The translations under genes were made by a program, and so were the position numbers. Positions 7,863 through 15,711 of a stretch of DNA of 32,490 nucleotides are shown here, piece after piece (position 1 is the stretch's first letter; each line of letters starts with the position of its first letter). The notes under the pieces were generated by a model. It was not told the origin of the DNA and ran no database searches. It saw only the letters and a program-made list of their open reading frames with translations. The stretch comes from CAZQEZ01 sp964592475 (GTDB taxonomy: Bacteria; Bacteroidota; Bacteroidia; Cytophagales; Cyclobacteriaceae), in the NCBI GenBank assembly GCA_964592475.1, contig CAZQEZ010000042.1, forward strand, positions 1 to 32,490, written 5' to 3'.

Positions 7863-8375
7863 TTATTTTAGAATAGCCATCTGTAAAAGCTGAGAAGATA
7901 CTTTTAATCCAGCTTTGTCCAAATTGCTTTTACTCAATTCAAATTTGAGTTTATTATCCACCATAATAAAGTTAATACCACTTCCCTGAGCTATCATTCC
8001 TTCCTTTTCAGTAATTACCAGGGTATTGGTACCTGCAAGTTTTTTCACAGCATCGCCAGCCATAGTACTATAATTACTTGGGATAAAAAGAATATCACAA
8101 CTGCTTAGTTCACTGGCTGATTTGACCACTTTTACTTTAAATTGTTTACCACCACCAGATTTTGCCTCAGCCATTGCCTTAAATGCACCTTCAGCCTCTG
8201 GCTGATTTCCTAATATGCTAATGTTAAATTCGGCACCTGTACTTGGCCATTGGATGTACTTGGTAAAATTGTAAATATAAACTGAATGAAATTTGTAATC
8301 AGGAGCAAAATAATTTTTGCTGCTAAAACCGCTCATTCCTATAAAAATGAATAGAATAACCAATAACTTTTTCAT
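7863..8375 (-). CDS. YfiR-family (DUF4154) periplasmic protein
   Basis: The 170-residue product starts at the ATG at 8375, which has a strong GGAGGA Shine-Dalgarno (8384-8389); a longer frame from a TTG at 8432 is unlikely. Residues 1-18 are a signal peptide (MKKLLVILFIFIGMSGFS). The mature part opens with FHSVYIYNFTKYIQWP followed by FNISILG, the hallmark of the YfiR/DUF4154 fold, and ends in a strand-helix pattern. In Pseudomonas, YfiR is a periplasmic repressor of the diguanylate cyclase YfiN. Here no GGDEF protein is present; the gene follows a membrane histidine kinase by 108 bases on the same strand, so the kinase is the likely partner (inference). The mature protein keeps one cysteine (in SSCDILFIP). 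Confidence 0.82.
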   Translation of the reverse strand: MKKLLVILFIFIGMSGFSSKNYFAPDYKFHSVYIYNFTKYIQWPSTGAEFNISILGNQPEAEGAFKAMAEAKSGGGKQFKVKVVKSASELSSCDILFIPSNYSTMAGDAVKKLAGTNTLVITEKEGMIAQGSGINFIMVDNKLKFELSKSNLDKAGLKVSSQLLQMAILK

Positions 8376-8482
8376 AATAAAAATCCTCCGAAGAGTACAA
8401 TACAAAATTAGTGCAAGCTGTAATTTTTTCAACTCAAGAATGGTGGATTACATTACACGGCTTATAATTAATCTAAAAGAAG

Positions 8483-9898
8483 TTAAATATTTTTTTTGAA
8501 TGCTTCTAGCTTGTCATTGAAGAACTTATCTGGTTGTAAATAAGGTAATTCGATGGTAAAAGTGGTGCCTTCATTTTCAACACTATTGTAAGTTATACTT
8601 CCATTTAGCTTATGTAAGCCTGTTTTTATCATGTATAATCCTAAACCTGAACCTTGTGATGATTCAATTCCACGGAAAAACATACTAAAAATTCGGTGTT
8701 GGATACTGCGACTTATGCCTAATCCATTATCAGAAAACTGAATGATAACGCCTCTTTCATTATTTTTATAAATGTTGATCCGAACGTAAGAATCAACCCT
8801 CTTCCGCCTGTATTTAAGCGAGTTGTCAATCAAATGATTAAAGACCATTTGCATAACCTCTTTGTCAGTTACAAATAGCTCATCCAAATCGACATCTATG
8901 TAAAATTTAAATTCGTAAAATACGCTGTATTTACTGAATCGTTCATAGGCATTACTAATAATAGCTTTAAAATCAACAGGTTCTAAAGTAAGTTTGGCTT
9001 CTTTAATTTTGGTGATTTCGATTAATGATAGAATAATTTCATTCATTCTAGTAGCCTGACTATTGAAAATATTAAAGTAATTGAGAGCATTCTGCTCTTT
9101 AATTTCCATGGTAACTACATTGTGTAATCCTAATATGCTGGAAACCGGACCCAGTAAATCATGCGACGCTCTGTATACAAAATTATCTAGCTCATGATTT
9201 TTTGATAACAATTCTTTTCTGGCAATATCAATCTTTCTATTTTTTTCTTCCAATAGCGTAGTTTGTATGAACAGTTTTTTTATATGTTCAAACTCCTGCA
9301 CCTTTACTAAATAGTAAGTTCGTGAAATAAAGAAAAACAGTAAAATATAAAATAGATACAAGCCAGAGGTTTCTGCATCGGCTGGCTGAGTAAATAGGGC
9401 GTGAAAAGCAAAAAATGAGATTGTTGATATTATGATATAAACAATTATATGCAGTAAGGGCCAATAGAAGCCTACCATAAATCCCACCACCGGAACAAGA
9501 AAAGCATAAATAGCTAATGGCTCATAAGCAAGTAAAGAAAGTGCAATTACATGCAATGTGATAATGGCAACATAAAGGTACACTAAAAAATAGCCGGTTA
9601 CTATCTTAATTTGACTTACGGATTTAATCTTGTTGATAAAAATAATTACAATTAAAAAAAATAGACTTAAAGAAACATGAATAAAAAGTTTAGGCGAGTA
9701 AATCTGAGGCGATTGTATAAGATCGGCAACAATAAAAAATAAGACACTGAGTACCAGTATGATAGGACTTATAGTTTTAATTCTGCTGATATTAATAGCT
9801 AATATCTGCTGATGAAATTCTGCTTTATACCGGGTCTTTATATCTTTAAAAATATTGAAGTTGATTGGATACTTAAAGAAAATTTTGCGAACCATCAT
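8483..9898 (-). CDS. Membrane-bound sensor histidine kinase
   Basis: This is a 471-residue two-component kinase. About six hydrophobic segments occupy residues 44-195 with short loops, so sensing is probably within the membrane or through a partner. A linker helix (200-238) leads to the phospho-acceptor helix with His246 in RASHDLLGPVSSILG. The ATP-binding domain has the N box FNHLIDNSLKY (353-363), G1 FSDNGLGI and G2 GSGLGLYM (near 416-423), all intact. No HAMP, PAS or receiver domain is seen and no response regulator gene is adjacent. The YfiR-family gene follows on the same strand. Two ATG codons in a row open the frame, so the start is uncertain by one residue. Confidence 0.93.
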   Translation of the reverse strand: MMVRKIFFKYPINFNIFKDIKTRYKAEFHQQILAINISRIKTISPIILVLSVLFFIVADLIQSPQIYSPKLFIHVSLSLFFLIVIIFINKIKSVSQIKIVTGYFLVYLYVAIITLHVIALSLLAYEPLAIYAFLVPVVGFMVGFYWPLLHIIVYIIISTISFFAFHALFTQPADAETSGLYLFYILLFFFISRTYYLVKVQEFEHIKKLFIQTTLLEEKNRKIDIARKELLSKNHELDNFVYRASHDLLGPVSSILGLHNVVTMEIKEQNALNYFNIFNSQATRMNEIILSLIEITKIKEAKLTLEPVDFKAIISNAYERFSKYSVFYEFKFYIDVDLDELFVTDKEVMQMVFNHLIDNSLKYRRKRVDSYVRINIYKNNERGVIIQFSDNGLGISRSIQHRIFSMFFRGIESSQGSGLGLYMIKTGLHKLNGSITYNSVENEGTTFTIELPYLQPDKFFNDKLEAFKKNI

Positions 9899-10072
9899 TA
9901 AAAAATGCTATTTTGCCACGGTATAATTATGTAAATATAAATTAAAAATTTAATTATTAAAAGAATATATTTAATATTTGATTGATTATCCGGGCAATTG
10001 CATAATTAATATGCTGACACCTATTAATTATCGCTCGAGCATAATACTTAAACTTGGTAAAATCATTTAGAG

Positions 10073-10084
10073 CCAGTCGACTGG
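10073..10084. repeat. 12-base perfect palindrome CCAGTCGACTGG
   Basis: An exact palindrome, GC-rich against its AT-rich surroundings, 141 bases upstream of the 79-residue gene. It could bind a dimeric regulator. A single occurrence of this size is suggestive only. Confidence 0.35.
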
Positions 10085-10163
10085 TATTACTAATCGCTTT
10101 GTAGCTTTTCTTAACCTATATATTCAGTTTAGAATAAAAATTCAATTGTTTTGGCTAAAAATA

Positions 10164-10213
10164 TTGGCATGATATTAAAATAATTAGTAATTTTAGGCAT
10201 TATTTACTAATTA
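10164..10213 (+). promoter_or_regulatory. Promoter with overlapping 10-base inverted-repeat operator
   Basis: TAATTAGTAA (10181-10190) and TTACTAATTA (10204-10213) are exact inverted arms, 23 bases centre to centre, or about two helical turns. A Bacteroidota-like promoter fits inside: TTG at 10164-10166, a 21-base spacer, and TAATTTTA (10188-10195), one base off TAnnTTTG. The left arm covers the -7 box and the right arm the expected start site, 11 bases before the ATG at 10225. The second gene of the operon is a LexA-like repressor, so autorepression is the natural reading (inference). A third TTACTAAT lies at 10087-10094. Confidence 0.6.
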
Positions 10214-10224
10214 ATATAGTTGAT

Positions 10225-10464
10225 ATGTCATTACCGGTAAAGATACGATGTAAAAAATTGTCATCAGGCAAGTGCCAGGTAAAGTTTTTTACGATGAGAA
10301 ACAATGTGAACTATTATGGATACATGCTCACTAATCCTGAGGATAAGCTAAAGGATGTAATTGCTACCATCAATACTGAATTGGAGCAAAAAGATGTACT
10401 GCATCGCCATCTGTATAGCATTGGGCAAAAGGATAATCAACATTTTTTACTTTATAAAGCTTAA
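10225..10464 (+). CDS. 79-residue protein of unknown function, first gene of the HTH-S24 operon
   Basis: I do not recognise this protein. It is basic at the N-terminus (PVKIRCKKLSSGKCQVKFF), has two cysteines, a strand-rich first half, an acidic middle helix and a strand-like end (NQHFLLYKA). There is no signal peptide or membrane segment, so it should be cytoplasmic. The pattern of short strands with Lys and Arg might suit nucleic-acid binding, but that is a guess. It lies 12 bases upstream of the repressor gene and directly behind the operator at 10181-10213, so the two should be co-transcribed and probably rise together when the repressor is inactivated. Reading frame and operon setting support a real gene. 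Confidence 0.75.
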   Translation: MSLPVKIRCKKLSSGKCQVKFFTMRNNVNYYGYMLTNPEDKLKDVIATINTELEQKDVLHRHLYSIGQKDNQHFLLYKA

Positions 10465-10476
10465 CAAGCAGAGAAA

Positions 10477-11277
10477 ATGAGTCTAGTAAGTGAAAACATA
10501 AAATTTTTAAGGAAATATTACCATTACACACAGGAGCAACTGGCGGATAAAATTAATATAAAGCGCTCACTGTTAGGTGCTTATGAAGAAGGTCGAGCAG
10601 ATCCACGCTTGAGTAATTTGCTTAATATGGCTCGGGTATTCGATGTTCCGGTTGATACAATTATTAGTAAAGATGTATCCGGTATATCCGGATCGGATCT
10701 TTTTGGTAGCAATAGCGCAGAGGCGGGTAAAGCTGACGGATTGAAAATTCTTTCAATTACAGTAAATGAACAAAATGAAGAAAATATAGAATTGGTACCA
10801 CAGAAAGCATCTGCCGGATATCTTAATGGGTATGCCGATCCGGAGTATTTGGAAGAACTACCTAAATTTAAATTACCAATTCTTTCCAAAAATGCTACTT
10901 ACCGGGCTTTTGAAATCAGTGGTGATTCTATGTTACCCATACAGCCGGGTAGTATCATCATTGGCCAATACCTTGAAAGTGTAGAGCAAATAACTAATGG
11001 TAAAACATACATTCTGGTCACAACTCGCGAAGGTGTAGTTTATAAGCGAGTATTCAATTACATTGCTGAAAAGGGATGCTTATTCCTGGTATCTGATAAT
11101 AAAACCTATACACCTTATGAGATAAAGGCTGAAGAAGTATTAGAAATATGGGAAGCCAGAGCTTACTTAAGCTTACACCTACCTGGCCCTGTAGCCGAAA
11201 GCGATATGACAGTTGAAAAGCTGGCAAGTATAGTGCTTGACCTGCAAAAAGAAGTGATTAAACTTAAAAGTACTTGA
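10477..11277 (+). CDS. LexA-like repressor: XRE-type HTH fused to S24 self-cleavage domain
   Basis: This is a 266-residue transcription factor. Residues 6-62 are an XRE/Cro helix-turn-helix (YTQEQLADKINIKRSLLGAY). Residues 135-228 are a LexA/UmuD S24 peptidase domain with the catalytic Ser151 in ISGDSMLP and Lys190 in VVYKRVF. Before it, ASAGYLNGY carries an Ala113-Gly114 pair, the bond type cut in LexA and phage repressors. All parts for RecA-stimulated or otherwise triggered self-cleavage are therefore present. A C-terminal tail (240-266) looks helical. No phage genes are nearby, so it is more likely a chromosomal stress regulator than a prophage repressor. It is the second gene behind the inverted-repeat promoter at 10164-10213 and ends 11 bases from the convergent gene. 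Confidence 0.9.
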   Translation: MSLVSENIKFLRKYYHYTQEQLADKINIKRSLLGAYEEGRADPRLSNLLNMARVFDVPVDTIISKDVSGISGSDLFGSNSAEAGKADGLKILSITVNEQNEENIELVPQKASAGYLNGYADPEYLEELPKFKLPILSKNATYRAFEISGDSMLPIQPGSIIIGQYLESVEQITNGKTYILVTTREGVVYKRVFNYIAEKGCLFLVSDNKTYTPYEIKAEEVLEIWEARAYLSLHLPGPVAESDMTVEKLASIVLDLQKEVIKLKST

Positions 11278-11288
11278 TCGGTTTATTT

Positions 11289-12026
11289 TTACCACACAAG
11301 CAACTTATATACCTTTTCCTTTAATGAACTTATAATATCGTTTTTGGGGTCCGGATTGGTGGCTTCTTTGCCAACTTGATACCACAAACCATCTCCAGGA
11401 TCTAGATAAATACCTGGGGGTCTGTTATTTTGAACTTTTGGATCAGGATCTTCAAAATCGAGCATAAAAATCAATTCCATTAATTCTTTGCCATGAAGCC
11501 AAGACATAATTTCATACCCTTTTTCATCTTTCACCTTAAATTGAGCAAAACTTAACTCAAGCCATTGAATTTTAGATTTATTATTTTGTTCTTCGATCAT
11601 GATACCTATTTGCAAAGGCATCTCTCGTTCAGCTTTTTCCAGAATAGCCTGCATTAACTCTTGAATAAAGTATTCCCATGGCTTTAAGTTTTCCGGAGAA
11701 CCCTTTTTTATGATACTTTTTTCCTTAATTTGAATGCTAACGTGCGATTGCTTTTCAGTCAATCTTAAATGTTGCAGATGTTTTGCAAGGTTTTCTAACC
11801 ATACAGCGGGTAAATTTCCCTGCCAGCTGAAATCATCATCACCGGTAAAACCTTCAGCGATAACTTCTTCTTTATCTACTTCGTTCCGGTGAGTATATTG
11901 CATATCAAAATGGACCTGAAGGACTTTTTCTTCAGGAATACAGTCTATAGCAACCTCATAGCTAAAAGGCGGGGGCATGTTGGCTGGACTATAGGTAAAA
12001 GTAACTATTTCAAATGTTTCTTTCAT
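11289..12026 (-). CDS. Uncharacterised protein at the end of the menaquinone operon
   Basis: I do not recognise a family for this 245-residue protein. It is acidic, has no signal peptide or membrane segment, and mixes strands in the first 60 residues (FTYSPANMPPPFSYEVAIDC) with a helical middle (AVWLENLAKHLQHLRLTEK). The end contains a proline- and glycine-rich turn, PPGIYLDPGDGLWYQVG. Its start overlaps the end of menE by 17 bases, so it is translated with the men genes, but it resembles none of MenA, MenC, MenF, MenG or MenH by eye. It may be a lineage-specific helper of the pathway or just a passenger; nothing in the sequence decides this. Confidence 0.78.
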   Translation of the reverse strand: MKETFEIVTFTYSPANMPPPFSYEVAIDCIPEEKVLQVHFDMQYTHRNEVDKEEVIAEGFTGDDDFSWQGNLPAVWLENLAKHLQHLRLTEKQSHVSIQIKEKSIIKKGSPENLKPWEYFIQELMQAILEKAEREMPLQIGIMIEEQNNKSKIQWLELSFAQFKVKDEKGYEIMSWLHGKELMELIFMLDFEDPDPKVQNNRPPGIYLDPGDGLWYQVGKEATNPDPKNDIISSLKEKVYKLLVW

Positions 12027-13101
12027 TAACTTGATTTTTTAATGTTTGCCGATCTAGTTTGCCACTAGCTGTAAAAGGTAAATGAGGCAAAATTATAATT
12101 GACTTAGGAACTTCATACCCGGGTAAATTTTTTTTGAAAAGCTTTTCCAGGTTTTTATCAATATCTTTATTTTCTATTACCATAATGACTTTTTCACCCA
12201 ATTTATCATTGAAGGTACTGGTAATTGCAAACTTGAGCAGTATATTTTCCGCAGCTAAAATTTTTCTTATTTTTTTTTCCAGCTCTTCAATTTGTATTTT
12301 TATTCCCCCACTATTAATTACATTATCTACTCTGCCTAGCCAACGAAAGGTGTGAGTGGTCATTAAATCTACCACATCGTTGGTAATAATCTTTCGATGA
12401 TTGGTCAATATGCTATTAATTGTCAGGCAACCTCTTTCATCTTTACCAAGTTCCACTTCCGTAAAAGCTTTAAAGAATTCCTGCTTTTCTGCTCCGCTCA
12501 ATTTTTGCAAAGCAATATGCGAAACTGTTTCCGTCATTCCATAAGTAGCATAAATATTTGAGTTAAGATTTTCTAGTCTGGCTTTTAAATTTTCACTTAT
12601 TGCCGCACCACCTATTATTACAGTTTTAATTAATTCAAACTTTCTGGCAGTTTCATGATTTTCTAAAATCCTATTTACTTGTAAAGGCACCATAGCAGTA
12701 AAATCTATTGGTGATGATGCTTCCACGTACAATAAGGGATTAGCCCTAGGTGGTATTATTGTCATATGCATGCCTCGCGCTAAGCAGCGAACCAACATCA
12801 TTTTTCCAGCAATAAAATCTACATTAACACAAATAAGGGCATGCATTCCTTGATGCAAATTTAATGCATGGCAAGTAAAATTAGCGCTAGCTTCCATTTG
12901 CCCGCGATTGATTGCGATTTTTTTTGGCTTTCCGGTAGACCCTGAAGTATACTGAGTGAATTCCTGTCTGCCTCTCAGCCATTCACCACAAAATTTCAGT
13001 GCTTTTAACAGATTTTCATCATCATCATCGATTTTATATGCACCTTTTACAAGCTGTTCTGCTAGATACCAGTTGCCATTTATCTGGTATTTATCGTGCA
13101 T
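12010..13101 (-). CDS. menE: o-Succinylbenzoate-CoA ligase
   Basis: This adenylate-forming enzyme activates o-succinylbenzoate with ATP and CoA in menaquinone synthesis. The P-loop-like motif YTSGSTGKPKK is near residues 52-62, the A5 motif YATYGMTET near 185-193, the hinge GRVDNVINSGG near 250-265, and the C-terminal catalytic lysine lies in TASGKLDRQ near the end. At about 363 residues it is shorter than the 450-500 residue ligases of other phyla, which fits the compact MenE of Bacteroidota. The codon after the menB stop is GTG followed by ATG; I place the start at the ATG. It directly follows menB and overlaps the next gene by 17 bases, so the block is one operon. Confidence 0.92.
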   Translation of the reverse strand: MHDKYQINGNWYLAEQLVKGAYKIDDDDENLLKALKFCGEWLRGRQEFTQYTSGSTGKPKKIAINRGQMEASANFTCHALNLHQGMHALICVNVDFIAGKMMLVRCLARGMHMTIIPPRANPLLYVEASSPIDFTAMVPLQVNRILENHETARKFELIKTVIIGGAAISENLKARLENLNSNIYATYGMTETVSHIALQKLSGAEKQEFFKAFTEVELGKDERGCLTINSILTNHRKIITNDVVDLMTTHTFRWLGRVDNVINSGGIKIQIEELEKKIRKILAAENILLKFAITSTFNDKLGEKVIMVIENKDIDKNLEKLFKKNLPGYEVPKSIIILPHLPFTASGKLDRQTLKNQVNERNI

Positions 13102-13104
13102 CAC

Positions 13105-13929
13105 TTATGGAAATTTCGGATATTTTGACCAGTCGGGTTTTCTTTTTTCTAAAAAGGCATTTTTGCCTTCCTTTGCTTCTTCAGATAGATAATAAAGGAG
13201 CGTAGCATTACCAGCGAGTTCCTGAATGCCTGCCTGGCCATCTAGTTCTGCATTGAAAGCGCTTTTAAGCATTCGAATGGCGATCGGGCTTTTTTCTTTT
13301 ATTTTACTGGCCCAAGCCACATAGGTTTCCTCCAGCTGATCTAAGGGCACAACTTTGTTTACCAAGCCCATTTGCAGTGCATCATCGGCGTTGTATTGGT
13401 CGCATAGAAACCATATTTCTCGTGCTTTTTTCTGGCCTACGATCCGTGCCAGGTAAGAGGCGCCAAAGCCACCATCAAAGCTTCCTACTTTAGGGCCTGT
13501 TTGACCAAAACGAGCATTTTCTGCAGCAATGGTCATGTCGCAAATCACATGGAGCACATGTCCTCCTCCAATGGCCCAGCCAGCTACCGCGGCTATTACC
13601 ACTTTCGGGATGGATCGTATCATTTTTTGTAAGTCCAATACATTGAGCCGAGGTACAGTGTCGCTACCTACGTAGCCCCCTTCACCCCTTACACTTTGAT
13701 CGCCACCGCTACAAAACGCTTTTCCGCCCTCGCCGGTTAGAATAATTACTTGCACCTCTTCTCTGTCGCGGCAATAATTAACCGCATCCATCATTTGCAT
13801 CACGGTATCCGGTGTAAATGCATTGTGCTTATGCGGGCGGTTAATACTAATACGAGCTATACCTTCAAAAAGCTGAAATTTAATTTCACTATATTCTTTT
13901 ATTGTTTGCCAGGCGTATTTAAGTTCCAT
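13105..13929 (-). CDS. menB: 1,4-Dihydroxy-2-naphthoyl-CoA synthase
   Basis: This crotonase-fold enzyme closes the second ring of menaquinone by cyclising o-succinylbenzoyl-CoA. The 274 residues align by eye with E. coli MenB along most of the length: the oxyanion-hole stretch FCSGGDQSVRG (72-82), AGWAIGGGH (116-124), and FGQTGPKVGSFDGGFG (141-156). Gly145 in QTGP places it with type I enzymes, which use bound bicarbonate as catalytic base, unlike type II enzymes with Asp there (established knowledge of the family). Ser150 and Asp152 of SFD are the other active-site residues. Its ATG overlaps the menD end by 11 bases and its stop abuts menE. Confidence 0.97.
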   Translation of the reverse strand: MELKYAWQTIKEYSEIKFQLFEGIARISINRPHKHNAFTPDTVMQMMDAVNYCRDREEVQVIILTGEGGKAFCSGGDQSVRGEGGYVGSDTVPRLNVLDLQKMIRSIPKVVIAAVAGWAIGGGHVLHVICDMTIAAENARFGQTGPKVGSFDGGFGASYLARIVGQKKAREIWFLCDQYNADDALQMGLVNKVVPLDQLEETYVAWASKIKEKSPIAIRMLKSAFNAELDGQAGIQELAGNATLLYYLSEEAKEGKNAFLEKRKPDWSKYPKFP

Positions 13930-15631
13930 AAATTTTATTTATTTCCTTTTTAAATTGTACAAATACTTCTTTGTTTAACTTTTTATCTGTTTCTATTTCC
14001 AGTAGTTTAGGTTTTGATTCTGGTTCGAAGAAAACTTCTAAAATGGAGTCAAGGTTTAAAATATCTTTGCAATGGTAGTATTCGAACCCCATTTCACTGG
14101 CGGTATGATAAGCATTAAGTTGGTGAGGAGTTTCAAAATAAGTCTCTAATTCCGGTTGATCAGCCGGTCCCTCTATCATTCTAAATATACCACCTCCATG
14201 GTTGTTAAGTAGAATTATCCTTAAATTACTGAACGGGTACTTATGCCAAAAAGCATTTCGGTCGTAAAAAAATGCCAGATCGCCGGTAATTAATGTTACT
14301 AAACGGTAGGTGCAAAATGCAATGCCCAGTGCAGTGCTACTACTACCATCTATTCCACTAGTGCCCCTATTGGCATATACACTGATGTATTTCTGATCCT
14401 GGTTCAATGCAACAAAATTTGCATAACGAATAGCCATACTATTGGCCAGGCATAAGCAGCTATCAATGGGCAAATATTGCATTACACGTTTTACAGCTTC
14501 AAATTCGCTGTTGTATTCAGGTGCAAATTGGTAAATTAATTGATGAGCCTTATCCGATTGATTTTGCCAAAGCTGATCATAATCTTTACTTTTATCAACA
14601 GAAATGTGACGAGCATTAAGTTGATGGTGCAATTGTGTAAAAAAAGAGGGCGGGTGCATTGGTATTATTTGCGAAAGCGACTGATATGTGTCTGCAACTG
14701 GTAAAAATGGTTGAATGTGGATATGTGCTTTTGGCTTGAACTTTCTCAAAAACAATTTTAGAGACTTAGAAATAATTGACTTTCCAAAAGTGATTAGTAA
14801 TGCTGGTTGTAATTCTTTTTTTAAATTGTCATTGCCATGGTTGAGAATGATATCAGGTCTTCTGATGGTTTGCTTTAATGGATGCAGGTTGCTAATAATA
14901 TCTCCTACCAAAGGAATTTGATCAAAGTGGGCAAGTGCATCTGAAAGTTTACTATCAAATTCATATTGTCCGGCTACTATTAATATTTTTTGGTGCTGCT
15001 GCCACAAATCAATGACTTCATGCCAACTCGCAGTATCAATGTTGGGCTCTGAATTGTATTTGCGTGTCAATTTTGCAAATGATATGTCTTCTCCATTTTC
15101 TTTTTTAGGGTACAATGGCTCTCGCAATGGTACATTTACATGCACCGGACCAGCCGGTAAATCTTTACTAATATTTATGCTCTCATTAATTACCCTTTCA
15201 AAATGCCATTTAACGTCCAAGTGTTCATTTTCTGTAGGCAACTCATAGAATGCTTTTACATGCTTGCCATATAAGTTGCCTTGCCTAATGGTTTGTCCAT
15301 CATGCTGGTCTATCCATTCTGGCGGCCTATCAGCGGTAAATATTAATAGCGGAATTTGCTGAAAAAATGCTTCGGCAACGGCAGGGGCGAAATTGTAGGC
15401 TGCAGTGCCGGAAGTACACACTAGCCCTACGGTTTTTTTTGTCTTTAATGCCATGCCTAAAGCAATAAACGCTGCTGAACGCTCATCAATAATCATCCTC
15501 ACATTTATACCAGCATGCCGGGCCAAAGCCAGAGTAATGGGTGCTGAGCGAGACCCGGGAGAAATGACGAATTCCGTTATTCCGTGCTTGAAGCAAATTT
15601 CGGCCAGCTTTTGCATTTGATGGGTGTGCAT
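13919..15631 (-). CDS. menD: SEPHCHC synthase (2-oxoglutarate decarboxylase step of menaquinone synthesis)
   Basis: This thiamine-diphosphate enzyme joins 2-oxoglutarate-derived succinic semialdehyde to isochorismate, the first committed step toward menaquinone. At 570 residues it is full length. The N-terminal domain has FVISPGSRSAPITLALARH and the catalytic Glu50 in IIDERSAAFIALG. GTSGTAAYNFAPAVAEA and TADRPPE follow. The cofactor-binding segment TGDLAFFYDRNAF ends with LLNNHGGGIFRMI. It is the first gene of the visible men block; menF (isochorismate synthase), menC and menH are not in this window. No promoter of clear consensus is seen in the 80 bases before the ATG. Confidence 0.97.
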   Translation of the reverse strand: MHTHQMQKLAEICFKHGITEFVISPGSRSAPITLALARHAGINVRMIIDERSAAFIALGMALKTKKTVGLVCTSGTAAYNFAPAVAEAFFQQIPLLIFTADRPPEWIDQHDGQTIRQGNLYGKHVKAFYELPTENEHLDVKWHFERVINESINISKDLPAGPVHVNVPLREPLYPKKENGEDISFAKLTRKYNSEPNIDTASWHEVIDLWQQHQKILIVAGQYEFDSKLSDALAHFDQIPLVGDIISNLHPLKQTIRRPDIILNHGNDNLKKELQPALLITFGKSIISKSLKLFLRKFKPKAHIHIQPFLPVADTYQSLSQIIPMHPPSFFTQLHHQLNARHISVDKSKDYDQLWQNQSDKAHQLIYQFAPEYNSEFEAVKRVMQYLPIDSCLCLANSMAIRYANFVALNQDQKYISVYANRGTSGIDGSSSTALGIAFCTYRLVTLITGDLAFFYDRNAFWHKYPFSNLRIILLNNHGGGIFRMIEGPADQPELETYFETPHQLNAYHTASEMGFEYYHCKDILNLDSILEVFFEPESKPKLLEIETDKKLNKEVFVQFKKEINKIYGT

Positions 15632-15711
15632 TTATAGTTTTTTTGCTAAAATAAAAAATTTAAGTGGTATTGAATTTACTTCTGCCTCAAAATCTAGGAG
15701 AAGACTATATG

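Larger units (their letters stand above)
9899..10224. other. Intergenic control region between the kinase and the HTH-S24 operon
   Basis: This 326-base AT-rich stretch divides two divergent transcription units and has no credible gene. It holds a 12-base palindrome CCAGTCGACTGG (10073-10084), an 8-base palindrome GCTCGAGC (10033-10040), a lone TTACTAAT (10087-10094), and the promoter/operator with 10-base inverted arms at 10164-10213. Confidence 0.55.

Noticed and set aside
10477..11277. HTH-S24 protein as the repressor of a prophage
   Set aside because: No integrase, structural, lysis or replication genes of phage type are nearby; both sides are housekeeping genes.
14080..14095. TTCGAACC-like stretch suggesting a tRNA T-loop
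   Set aside because: It lies inside menD with the reading frame intact, and no acceptor or anticodon stems surround it.
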